From the NCBI GenBank assembly GCA_023383015.1, contig JAHDXW010000001.1:1-64000 (forward strand): DNA of 64,000 nucleotides, read 5' to 3'. This DNA comes from Paracoccaceae bacterium (GTDB lineage Bacteria; Pseudomonadota; Alphaproteobacteria; Rhodobacterales; Rhodobacteraceae). Position 1 is the first letter of the stretch; each line of letters starts with the position of its first letter. Under the pieces are notes generated by a model. The model was given only the letters and a program-made list of their open reading frames with translations. It did no database searches and was not told the DNA's origin. Of this stretch, positions 7,700 through 16,054 are shown piece by piece. Both the position numbers and the translations under genes were made by a program.

Positions 7700-9325
7700 T
7701 TGCCAAGATCGAAGACGCCGAAGCAGCCTTCAGCCCGGAGCGCGGAGACCGGCGACGGCGCCTGGCAGCGAGCGGATGCCGAATCGATCGCCACAGATCC
7801 CGCCGCGGCTGCAGCCGACAGTGACCGGCCCGACCCGGGTGCAGTGCCCGAGCCGGGTGCAGTGCCCGAGCCGGTTGCGGATGCCGCCGCGGATGCGGCC
7901 GGGACCCGCCAGCCGGCAGCATCGCCGGACGACCCGCCCCCGCCCGCCGAACCGCCCGCAGAACCACCTGCACCTGCCGGAGAGCCGGCAGCGGCCGCCC
8001 CGCCACCGCCGCCGGGGCGGTCCGACGGCGCCGGGCCGCAGCCCTCCCCCGGCTTCGGGGCGCCGCCGGACGAGCCGCCGCCACCGCCCCTCGGACCGCC
8101 CCCCGATCCGCCGCCCGCCGCCGCCGCCCCGTCCGGGCGCGGCCGCGGGGGCATCGGCACGCTCCTCGCTGCGGCGGCGGTCGCGGCGGGGGTGGGCTAT
8201 GTCGCCGGCCGGGCTCCGCTGCCCGAAGGATGGCCCTGGGCGAAGGGGCCCGAGGCCGAGCGGCTGGGCGCGGTCGAGCTGTCGCTCGCCGCCGCCGGAA
8301 CCGAAACCGCCGCCGCTGCCTCCGCCGCTGCCGCCGCTGCGGCCGAGGCGGCGCGCGCCGGCGCCGCGGCCGAATCCACGGCCGCCGCGCTCGCCGCCAC
8401 CGAGGCCCGGCTCTCGGCGCTGGCACCGCTTGCCGACCGCGTCGCCGCGCTGGAGGCCGGCGCGACCGGCGGGGCAGCCCGCCTCGCCGCACTCGAGACG
8501 GCGCGCAGTGACCTCGAGGCCGCGGTGGCGGGGCTTGCCGAGCGCATCGCGCTGGCCGCCGCCACCCAGGGCGGGACGCCCGACCCGGCACTGACCGGGG
8601 CGCTCGAGGCGCTGCGCAACACGCTGGCCGATGCCGCAACGAGCCTTGCAGCGCAGGAGGCGCGGCTTGCCGCCGCCGAGCGCCAGGGGGCGGAGGCCGC
8701 CACCGCCGTTGCCGCGCTTCAGCAGGCGGTGGCCGCGCTGCGCGGCGACGTCGCCGACGCGGCCGCCTCGGCGCGCGCCGCCGCCGAGGCCGAGGCCGCC
8801 GGACTGCGCGCGCAGGCCGAGGCCGAGGCACGGGCCGCGGCGGCACGCTCGGCCCTCGCGCGGCTCGATGCCGCGCTCAACGAGGGCGCGCCCCTCTCTC
8901 CGGCGCTGGAGGCACTTGCCGCCGCCGGGCTCGCCCCGCCGCCTGAGCTTGCGGCCCACGCAAGCGGCGTCGCGACGCTCGCCGCCCTTCAGGCCGCCTT
9001 CCCCGACGCCGCCCGCCGGGCGCTGGCCGCCGCCCGCGCCGCGGCACCGCCGGCCGGCGGTGCCGCAGGCCGCCTCGGCGCCTGGCTCGAGGCGCAGCTC
9101 GGCGCCCGCTCGACCACGCCGCGCGCCGGCGACGACCCCGACGCGGTGCTCTCGCGCGCCGAGGCTGCGTTGCGCGCCGGCAACCTCGCCGCTGCGCTGG
9201 CCGAACTCGACACCCTGCCCGAGGCGGCGCAGGACCCGCTCGCGCCGTGGCGCCAGGCCGCCGAGGCACGGCAGGCGGCGCTTGCCGCCGCGGCCGGGCT
9301 TGCCGCCGCCCTGGCGGCGAACTGA
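7700..9325 (+). CDS. Mic60/mitofilin-family membrane protein (COG4223)
   Basis: About 541 residues from TTG 7700, which follows GAGGGGCGG; longer in-frame starts overlap hemD. The layout is an Ala/Pro/Glu-rich disordered N-terminus (about residues 1-150), one membrane segment (GGIGTLLAAAAVAAGVGYVA, near residue 155), a long Ala-rich coiled coil, and a C-terminal mitofilin-type domain (LRAGNLAAALAELDTLPEAA). Alphaproteobacterial Mic60 is known as the ancestor of mitochondrial mitofilin and is linked to bending of intracytoplasmic membranes in phototrophs. Its place between hemD and hemY is the conserved one. Extreme alanine bias makes family scoring harder, but context supports it. Confidence 0.82.
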   Translation: MPRSKTPKQPSARSAETGDGAWQRADAESIATDPAAAAADSDRPDPGAVPEPGAVPEPVADAAADAAGTRQPAASPDDPPPPAEPPAEPPAPAGEPAAAAPPPPPGRSDGAGPQPSPGFGAPPDEPPPPPLGPPPDPPPAAAAPSGRGRGGIGTLLAAAAVAAGVGYVAGRAPLPEGWPWAKGPEAERLGAVELSLAAAGTETAAAASAAAAAAAEAARAGAAAESTAAALAATEARLSALAPLADRVAALEAGATGGAARLAALETARSDLEAAVAGLAERIALAAATQGGTPDPALTGALEALRNTLADAATSLAAQEARLAAAERQGAEAATAVAALQQAVAALRGDVADAAASARAAAEAEAAGLRAQAEAEARAAAARSALARLDAALNEGAPLSPALEALAAAGLAPPPELAAHASGVATLAALQAAFPDAARRALAAARAAAPPAGGAAGRLGAWLEAQLGARSTTPRAGDDPDAVLSRAEAALRAGNLAAALAELDTLPEAAQDPLAPWRQAAEARQAALAAAAGLAAALAAN

Positions 9326-9335
9326 GGACGAACGC

Positions 9336-10790
9336 ATGATCTGGCTGCTGCTCAAGGTCGTCATCTTCCTGGGCGCGGTAGCGGCGCTCACCTGGGGGTT
9401 CGGGCTGCTGATCGACCAGGGCGAGGGCATCCGCATCGCCGCCGGCGGCGTCGAGCTGACGCTCGGGCCGGTGCAGGCGGTGGTCGGGGCGCTGACCCTC
9501 CTGCTCGCCCTCTGGCTCCTGCTGATGACGATCGGCCTGACCGTGGCCCTGATCCGCTTTCTCAACGGCGACGAGACGGCGCTGTCGCGCTACCTGTTCC
9601 GCAACCGGCTCAAGAAGGGCTACCAGGCGCTGGCCGAGGGGCTCCTGGCCGTCGCCGCAGGCGAGGGCCGGGCCGCCCTCGCCCAGGCCGCCCGGGCAGA
9701 GCGGCTGCTCGACCGCCCCGAACTGACCGACCCGCTGACCGCCCAGGCCGCCGAACTGGCCGGCGACCGGGCGCGCGCGGCAGCCGTCTACGGCCGCCTG
9801 CTTGCCAGCGAGCGCACGCGTTTCGTTGGCCTGCGCGGCATGCTGCGCCAGAAGATCGGCGAGGGCGACAGTGCCGCCGCGTTGGCGCTTGCCAAGGAGG
9901 CCTTCGCGCTCCGGCCCCGGCACGAGGAGGTGCAGGACATCCTGCTGCGGCTGCAGGCCGAGGCGCACGACTGGAAGGGCGCCCGCGCCACCCTCGACGC
10001 CAAGACCCGCGCCGGCGCCCTTCCGCGCGATGTCTACCGCCGCCGCGACGCGGTCCTGGCGCTGCAGGAGGCGCGGGACGTCTTCGCCGAGGGCAACTCC
10101 ATCGAGGCGCGCGAGACCGCCATCGCCGCCAACCGCCTGTCGCCCGACCTCATCCCGGCGGCGGCGATGGCGGCGCGCGCCTACATCGCCGCCGGCCAGC
10201 CCAAATACGCCGCCCGCGTGCTGCGCAAGGCGTGGGAGATGCGCCCCCACCCCGACCTCGCCGCCGCCTTCGCCGAGATCGCCCCCGACGAAAGCCCGCG
10301 CGCCCGGCTGAAGCGGTTCGCCCAGCTCACCGACGCCAGCCCCGACGATCCCGAATCGCGGATGCTGTCGGCCGAACTGCTGATCGCTGCCGAGGACTTC
10401 CCCGCCGCCCGGCGGGCGATCGGCGGGCTGGTCGCGAAGCGGCCGACGGCGCGGGCGATGGCCATCATGGCCGCCATCGAGCGCGGCATGGGCGCCGACG
10501 ATGCGGTGGTCCGTGGCTGGCTGGCGCGGGCGCTGACCGCGCCGCGCGGTCCGCAGTGGGTCTGCGACAAGTGCCACTCGATCCACGCCGCATGGGCGCC
10601 GACCTGCCAGAACTGCGGCGCCTTCGACACCATGTCCTGGACCGAGCCGGTCGAGACCACCGGCCCTTCGCCGACCCAGACCGAGATGCTGCCGCTGATC
10701 GTCGGCACCCCCGCCTCCCGGCCCGGCGATGGCTCCGCCGACGGCACGGTCGTCGAGGCCGAGGCCACCGCCCCGCCCCGGCCCGACTGA
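9336..10790 (+). CDS. hemY: HemY-like tetratricopeptide membrane protein
   Basis: A 484-residue protein of the HemY_N family, begun at ATG 9336, 10 bp after mic60. Two N-terminal membrane helices (MIWLLLKVVIFLGAVAALTW and the ALTLLLALWLLLMTIGLTVA segment) precede a TPR-like domain with repeats such as ALAEGLLAVAAGEGRAAL and LSPDLIPAAAMAARAYIAAG. The C-terminus adds a zinc ribbon: WVCDKC (near residue 407) and PTCQNCG. Despite the name it is not the Bacillus protoporphyrinogen oxidase; in proteobacteria it is thought to act as a membrane scaffold tied to haem synthesis. Confidence 0.9.
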   Translation: MIWLLLKVVIFLGAVAALTWGFGLLIDQGEGIRIAAGGVELTLGPVQAVVGALTLLLALWLLLMTIGLTVALIRFLNGDETALSRYLFRNRLKKGYQALAEGLLAVAAGEGRAALAQAARAERLLDRPELTDPLTAQAAELAGDRARAAAVYGRLLASERTRFVGLRGMLRQKIGEGDSAAALALAKEAFALRPRHEEVQDILLRLQAEAHDWKGARATLDAKTRAGALPRDVYRRRDAVLALQEARDVFAEGNSIEARETAIAANRLSPDLIPAAAMAARAYIAAGQPKYAARVLRKAWEMRPHPDLAAAFAEIAPDESPRARLKRFAQLTDASPDDPESRMLSAELLIAAEDFPAARRAIGGLVAKRPTARAMAIMAAIERGMGADDAVVRGWLARALTAPRGPQWVCDKCHSIHAAWAPTCQNCGAFDTMSWTEPVETTGPSPTQTEMLPLIVGTPASRPGDGSADGTVVEAEATAPPRPD

Positions 10791-10992
10791 CCTCGCGGCG
10801 CCGGGGCAAGATGGGGCTACACAGCGCCCCCGAAGGATGCTATCCGCCCCCCACCGGGCTCTGGCCGCCCGGCTGGTCCCGCACGCCCCGCGCATCCCGC
10901 GGCTCGCAATGCGAAAGACGTGCGGTGCCAGTCGGTTGGAACGCCGCTTGTACAGCGCGCAAGGCCATAGTAGGGGCTCGTCAGGGAAGGAT

Positions 10993-11068
10993 GCCGGTGT
11001 AGCTCAGCTGGTAGAGCACGTCATTCGTAATGATGGGGTCGGGGGTTCGAGTCCCTTCACCGGCACCA
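10993..11068 (+). tRNA. tRNA-Thr (anticodon CGT)
   Basis: A full 76-nt cloverleaf: acceptor stem GCCGGTG/CACCGGC, D arm with AGCTCAGCTGGTAGAGC, anticodon loop TTCGTAA giving CGT (reads ACG), T arm GGGGGTTCGAGTCCC region, discriminator A and encoded CCA at 11066-11068. ACG is expected to be a common threonine codon in this GC-rich genome. Confidence 0.95.
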
Positions 11069-11198
11069 TCCTTCCCCCGCGCCGGTCATGCGGTACGCCC
11101 TCCGCGCAGCGTTGGCCGCAGCCCCGGCGGATGCGCCGTGGCGCGGCGCCGTGCCCGTTCCACCGCCGGGCATCCGGGCGACGGGCCGGCCGGTCCCC

Positions 11199-14100
11199 TC
11201 ACGGCTCGGGGACCAGCACCTCGCGCTTGCCCACATGGTTGGCGGCCGAGACGACGCCCGCCTCCTCCATCTGCTCGACCAGCCGGGCGGCCTTGTTGTA
11301 GCCGATGCCGAGCTTTCTCTGGATGTAGGAGGTCGAGCACTTGCGGTCGCGGGCGACGATCGCCACCGCCTGGTCGTAGAGGCCCTCGTCGGCGCCCTCG
11401 CCGCCCAGCCCCAGCGCCGTCTCGACCTCGGATTCGCGCTCCTCCTCGGGGCCCTCGAGCACGCCCGCCACATAGGCCGGCGGCCCGTAGCTCTTGAGGT
11501 GGTTGACGATCTCCTCGACCTCCTCGTCCGAGACGAAGGGGCCGTGGATGCGGGTGATGCGCGCGCCCCCGGCCATGTAGAGCATGTCGCCCATCCCGAG
11601 AAGCTGCTCGGCCCCCTGCTCGCCCAGGATCGTGCGGCTGTCGATCTTGCTCGTCACCTGAAACGAGATGCGGGTGGGGAAGTTGGCCTTGATGGTACCG
11701 GTGATGACGTCGACCGAGGGCCGCTGGGTGGCCATGATCAGGTGGATGCCCGATGCCCGCGCCATCTGTGCCAGGCGCTGGATGCAGGCCTCGATCTCCT
11801 TGCCCGCGACCATCATCAGGTCGGCCATCTCGTCGACGATGACGACGATGTAGGGAATGGCGACGGGCGCGAACTCCTCGGTCTCGTAGACCGGATCGCC
11901 GGTCTCCTCGTCGAAGCCGGTCTGGATGGTGCGGCGGAACATCTCGCCGCGCGCGAGCGCCTCGCGCACCCGGCCATTGTAGCCCTCGATGTTGCGCACG
12001 CCCATCTTGGACATCTTGCGGTAGCGCTCCTCCATCTCGGAGACGACCCATTTCAGCGCCACCACCGCCTTCCTGGGGTCGGTGACCACGGGACTGAGCA
12101 GATGCGGGATGCCGTCGTAGACGCTCAGCTCCAGCATCTTTGGGTCGATCATGATCAGCCGGCATTCCTCGGGCGAGAGCTTGTAGAGCAGCGACAGGAT
12201 CATGGTGTTGATCGCCACCGACTTGCCCGAGCCGGTGGTGCCGGCGATCAGCAGATGCGGCATCTTCGCCAGGTTCGCGACCACCGGCACCCCGGCGATG
12301 TCCTTGCCCAGCGCCAGCGGCAGGCGAAGCTGGCTGTCGCCGAAGTCGCGCGCGGCAAGGATCTCGCGCAGCAGCACCTTCTCGCGGTGGGCGTTGGGAA
12401 GTTCGATGCCGATGACCGAGCGGCCGGGAACGGTCGACACCCGCGCCGACAGCGCCGACATCGACCGCGCGATGTCGTCGGCCAGGCCGATCACCCGGCT
12501 GGCCTTCAGCCCGGGGGCGGGCTCGAGTTCGTAGAGCGTCACCACCGGGCCCGGGCGGACGCTGACGATCTCGCCCTTGACGCCGTAGTCGTCCAGCACG
12601 CTCTCCAGCATCCGCGCGTTCTCGGCCAGCGCGGAATCCGACAGCTGCGGCCGGCTCTGCCCGACCGAGTTCGACAGCAGCGACAGCGGCGGCGGGTCGT
12701 AGACGGGCGGGGGGTCGTCGAGAAGCAGGCGCGGCTGCGCCTCTGCCTGCGCCTTGCGCGAAGGCGCGGGCCGCCTGGGCGCCGGCTGCACCACGCGGCG
12801 GACCTCGGCCGAGAGCGGCGGCTGGAAGGCGGCGGCGAGGTCCGGCCAGTCCTCGCCCGCCCCCTCCTCGCCCGCGTCGGGCGCGCCGCCGGCCCCGCCC
12901 GCGGCAAGCGGGTCGTGCGCCGGCACCGGCGGGGCGGCGGCCGGCGCCGCCCGGGCGATGAAGGTCGAGACGGCGCGCAGGCTGCCGGGCAGCGCCTCGG
13001 CCGCCGGCGGGTCGGCAGGAACCGGCGCCTCGGGCAGGGCCGGCGCCGCGGGCAGGTCCGGCGCCGCGGTCGCGGCGGGACGGTGCCCGAAGACCGACCG
13101 CGCCGCCGCTGCCACCGCCGACAGCGGGGCCGAGAGCACCGAGGGGCTGGCCGCCGGCACGGCGACGGCGGCCGGTGCGGCAGGGGCCGCCGGGGCGGTC
13201 CGGCCGGTATCGGCGATCAGCGGCGGCGGCCGCCGGTCGCGGGCAAGCGGCGGGTCGCGCCGGCCGGCCGGCCCGGCGGCGGCCGGACGGGCAGCGCCAC
13301 GGGTCGCCCGCAGGCGGATCAGGTCGGCGATCTTGGCCCGCACGCGCGCCTCCGACGGCCCGCCGCCGGCAGCGGCGGCGGCCTCGGCTCCGGCCGGCGG
13401 CAACGGCTCGACCAGCTCGGGGACGGGCTCGGCCGGCGCCGACGGGACCGGCCCGGACGGCCGCGCCCCGGTGGCGTCGGCCGCGGGCCGCACCACCGGC
13501 GGCACCCGCGAGAGATAGCCCGCGCCGCGCGCCGGCCCGCCCTCGGCACCGGAGGCACCGGCCGGACCCGGGGCAGCGGCAACGGCGGGGGCCGCGGGCA
13601 GGGCGACCGTCTCTGGCGTCACCGCGGTCTCGGGCGGGCGGAGGATCGCGGTGCTGCGGAACGGCCGTTCGGGCGTCGGCGCGGCCTGGGCGGTGCCGCC
13701 CGCCGGCCGCGGCGCCGGCGCCAGCACCGGCGGCGCGGCAGGCGTCTGGCGCGGCGGCGCCGGGCGCACGACCGGCGGCTCGGCGCGGTTCGACAGGATG
13801 CGGGGCCTCTCGGGCAAGGCCGCGGGCGTGCCCGCGCGCTGGGCGGCCGGCGCGGGCACCGCGAGAGGCACGGGCATGCCCGCCGGCGCGGGCACGGGCA
13901 CGGGCACGGGCACGGGCGGCACCGCGGCGCGCACCGAGGTCGCCGCCGCGCGGATGGAGCTGCGGCGCGCGGCCCAGGCCGCCGCGCCCGCCCCCAGCCC
14001 GGCCCGCACGCCACGCAGCGCCAGCCTCGCGCCGAGGCCCGCAAGCGCCACGCCCCCGGCATAGACCGCGACGAGGCCCAGCAGCAGGAACCGGGCCAGC

Positions 14101-14678
14101 AGCCGCATCTCGCGCCGGTCGAGGCCCAGCACATAGAGCGCGAGCGCCACCATCGCGGCCAGCACCGCCACCGACAGCAGCCGCAGCCCGAAGCTGGCCG
14201 TCACCGGCGCCACGCCCAGCACCGCGCCCAGGACGGTGTCGCCGAAAAGACCGCCCAGTCCGAACGAATGCGGCCAGTCCGCCCCGGGCGTCAGGGTCGA
14301 GGCGAAGACCGCGCCCAGCGCCAGCGCGATCGGTGCGAAGACCACCCGCGACAGCGCCCGCTCGGCGCCCCGGTGGGCAAGATGGCGCCCGCCCCAGATC
14401 GCAAGGAGCGGCACAAGCCCCCAGGCGGCCAGCCCGATGACGATCATCAGCGGCGAGGCGATCGAGGCCCCGGTGCGCCCCAGCAGGTTCGCCGCCGGTG
14501 CGTCGGTGGCCGCAAGCCAGCTCGAATCGTCGGGCCGGTAGCTGGCCAGCATCGCCGCCACGGCGACGGCCAGCACGACCAGCAGCAGCCCCAGAGCCTC
14601 GCGCCCCCGCCGGGACAGGAGGGCCTGCGCCTGGGCGTTCAGGAACGGGTCGCGGTGGCGGATCTGGTAGGACGCCAT
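11199..14678 (-). CDS. ftsK: DNA translocase FtsK
   Basis: FtsK anchors at the division septum and pumps the terminus region to allow XerCD resolution. The 1159-residue protein has an N-terminal membrane domain with four or five helices (first about residues 28-45), a very long Pro/Ala/Arg-rich linker (about residues 200-620), and the RecA-like motor with Walker A GTTGSGKSVAINTM (near residue 813), MIDPKMLELSVYDGIPHLL and a VVIVDEMADLMM Walker B. The C-terminal gamma winged helix (SYIQRKLGIGYNKAARLVEQ) is intact, so KOPS reading is expected. It is longer than the usual 750-900 residues of related bacteria because of the linker. Confidence 0.96.
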   Translation of the reverse strand: MASYQIRHRDPFLNAQAQALLSRRGREALGLLLVVLAVAVAAMLASYRPDDSSWLAATDAPAANLLGRTGASIASPLMIVIGLAAWGLVPLLAIWGGRHLAHRGAERALSRVVFAPIALALGAVFASTLTPGADWPHSFGLGGLFGDTVLGAVLGVAPVTASFGLRLLSVAVLAAMVALALYVLGLDRREMRLLARFLLLGLVAVYAGGVALAGLGARLALRGVRAGLGAGAAAWAARRSSIRAAATSVRAAVPPVPVPVPVPAPAGMPVPLAVPAPAAQRAGTPAALPERPRILSNRAEPPVVRPAPPRQTPAAPPVLAPAPRPAGGTAQAAPTPERPFRSTAILRPPETAVTPETVALPAAPAVAAAPGPAGASGAEGGPARGAGYLSRVPPVVRPAADATGARPSGPVPSAPAEPVPELVEPLPPAGAEAAAAAGGGPSEARVRAKIADLIRLRATRGAARPAAAGPAGRRDPPLARDRRPPPLIADTGRTAPAAPAAPAAVAVPAASPSVLSAPLSAVAAAARSVFGHRPAATAAPDLPAAPALPEAPVPADPPAAEALPGSLRAVSTFIARAAPAAAPPVPAHDPLAAGGAGGAPDAGEEGAGEDWPDLAAAFQPPLSAEVRRVVQPAPRRPAPSRKAQAEAQPRLLLDDPPPVYDPPPLSLLSNSVGQSRPQLSDSALAENARMLESVLDDYGVKGEIVSVRPGPVVTLYELEPAPGLKASRVIGLADDIARSMSALSARVSTVPGRSVIGIELPNAHREKVLLREILAARDFGDSQLRLPLALGKDIAGVPVVANLAKMPHLLIAGTTGSGKSVAINTMILSLLYKLSPEECRLIMIDPKMLELSVYDGIPHLLSPVVTDPRKAVVALKWVVSEMEERYRKMSKMGVRNIEGYNGRVREALARGEMFRRTIQTGFDEETGDPVYETEEFAPVAIPYIVVIVDEMADLMMVAGKEIEACIQRLAQMARASGIHLIMATQRPSVDVITGTIKANFPTRISFQVTSKIDSRTILGEQGAEQLLGMGDMLYMAGGARITRIHGPFVSDEEVEEIVNHLKSYGPPAYVAGVLEGPEEERESEVETALGLGGEGADEGLYDQAVAIVARDRKCSTSYIQRKLGIGYNKAARLVEQMEEAGVVSAANHVGKREVLVPEP
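13890..13913. repeat. GGGCAC hexamer repeat (four copies) in ftsK
   Basis: Four perfect GGGCAC units encode alternating Val-Pro in the FtsK linker on the minus strand. The unit keeps the frame. Confidence 0.9.
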
Positions 14679-14687
14679 GCTGTCTCC

Positions 14688-15866
14688 TCACCCGAAAAGG
14701 CAATCGCGCAGCCGTTCGAGGCCGCGGCACATCTCGTCGACCGGCGCCACCATCGCGACGCGGACATGGCCGGCGCCCGGGTTCACCCCGTCCACCGTCC
14801 GGCCAAGGTAGCCCCCCGGCAGCACCCGCACCCCGGTCTGGCGCCACAGCTTCAGCGCCGCCGCCTCGCCGTCGGCGACCGGCAGCCACAGGAAGAACCC
14901 CCCGCCCGGCGGGCGATAGCCGGGAACGGCGCCCAGGATGGCATCCGCCGCCCGGTACTTCTCGGCATAGAGCGCGCGCGAGGCCGCGACATGGGACTCG
15001 TCGGCCCAGACCCGCGCCGAAACCTCCTGCACCGGCAGCGGCAGCGGCGCCCCGGCATAGGCGCGAAGCTGGCGCATCGCGGCGATCCCTCGCGGACCGC
15101 CGGCGACAAAGCCCGATCGCAGGCCGGGAAGGTTCGACCGCTTGGACAGCGAATGGAAGACGAAGACGCGCTCGGGGTCGGCCCCGACCTGCGCGGCGAC
15201 CTGCAGCGCCCCGGCCGGCGGCGCGTCGCGCCACACCTCCGAATAGCATTCGTCAGCGAACAGCGCGAAGTCATGGCGCTCGGCCAGCCCGATCAGCCCG
15301 GCAAGGTAGCCCGCGTCGGCCACCGCGCCCTGCGGGTTGGACGGCGAGCACAGGAAGGCGATCGCGGTCCGCTCCAGCACCTCTGCGGGCACCGCAGCGA
15401 AATCGGGCAGGAAGCCCGTCGCCGCCGTGGCCGGCAGATAGACAGGCTCGGCGCCGGCCGCGAGAGCGGCAACGGCATAGACCTGGTAGAACGGGTTCGG
15501 CATCAGCACCGCCGGCCGCCTGCCCCGCCGCGATTCGGGGCACAGGGCGATGACGGCGCCGAACAGCCCCTCTCGGGTGCCGTTCAGGGCCATGATCCGC
15601 TCGGGTCCGGCGGCGACGCCGTAGCGGCGGCCAAGCCAGGCCGAAATCGCGGCCAGCAGCGCCGCAGAGCCCTCGTTCGGCGGATAGACCGAAAAGCCCG
15701 CGATCGCCGCGGCCATCGCCTCGGCAACGAACGGCGGCGGTGGGTGGCGCGGCTCGCCGATCGTCATGTGCACGACCTCGCCGCCCGCCGGATGCCCGTC
15801 AAGCAACCGGCGCAGGCGCGGGAATGCATACTCCGGCAGGTCGGAAAACCGCCGCGGTAGGTCCAT
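14688..15866 (-). CDS. Class I/II PLP-dependent aminotransferase (DapC-like)
   Basis: A 392-residue aminotransferase from ATG 15866. Landmarks are GEPRHPPPPFV, VYPPNEGSAALLAAI, LNGTREGLF, MPNPFYQVY, the CSPSNPQGAV PLP loop, FALFADECYSEVW and the Schiff-base lysine in FHSLSKRSNLPGLRSGF. Related proteins are annotated as succinyldiaminopimelate transaminase (lysine/peptidoglycan pathway), for which the SLSKRSNLPGLRSGF segment is typical. It ends 9 bp before ftsK on the same strand, so ftsK may be cotranscribed. The substrate assignment is by family similarity only. Confidence 0.87.
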   Translation of the reverse strand: MDLPRRFSDLPEYAFPRLRRLLDGHPAGGEVVHMTIGEPRHPPPPFVAEAMAAAIAGFSVYPPNEGSAALLAAISAWLGRRYGVAAGPERIMALNGTREGLFGAVIALCPESRRGRRPAVLMPNPFYQVYAVAALAAGAEPVYLPATAATGFLPDFAAVPAEVLERTAIAFLCSPSNPQGAVADAGYLAGLIGLAERHDFALFADECYSEVWRDAPPAGALQVAAQVGADPERVFVFHSLSKRSNLPGLRSGFVAGGPRGIAAMRQLRAYAGAPLPLPVQEVSARVWADESHVAASRALYAEKYRAADAILGAVPGYRPPGGGFFLWLPVADGEAAALKLWRQTGVRVLPGGYLGRTVDGVNPGAGHVRVAMVAPVDEMCRGLERLRDCLFG

Positions 15867-15935
15867 CTTCTGCCTCATGCCCGGGGTCTGAAACGCCCCG
15901 TTTCGCGTGACGATAGCGGCGGCGCTGCGGCCGGT

Positions 15936-15981
15936 CCACAATTCGGCCGCAGTATCGGGCGGTTGCGCGGCGGAATTGTGG
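15936..15981. repeat. 15-nt inverted repeat (one mismatch) between aminotransferase and amidase genes
   Basis: Arms 15936-15950 and 15967-15981 (CCACAATTCGGCCGC and GCGGCGGAATTGTGG) flank a 16-nt centre in the 188-bp gap upstream of the aminotransferase gene. The AT-rich core stands out from the local base composition. It could be an operator of the aminotransferase-ftsK transcript or a transcript hairpin after the amidase gene. Confidence 0.6.
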
Positions 15982-16054
15982 CAGGATTGCCGCGCGGCCC
16001 GGGCCGGCGCGCCGATGCCGGCCCGCAGGCACCGGCACGGTCATGCCGTATCGG

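Noticed and set aside
13860-13920. Short GGGCAC array as a possible CRISPR or mobile repeat
   Set aside because: Only four 6-bp units with no spacers, inside ftsK coding sequence.
11088-15860. A very long plus-strand open frame (1590 codons) over ftsK and the aminotransferase gene
   Set aside because: It is antisense to two clear genes, has no family motif, and such frames are expected in very GC-rich DNA.
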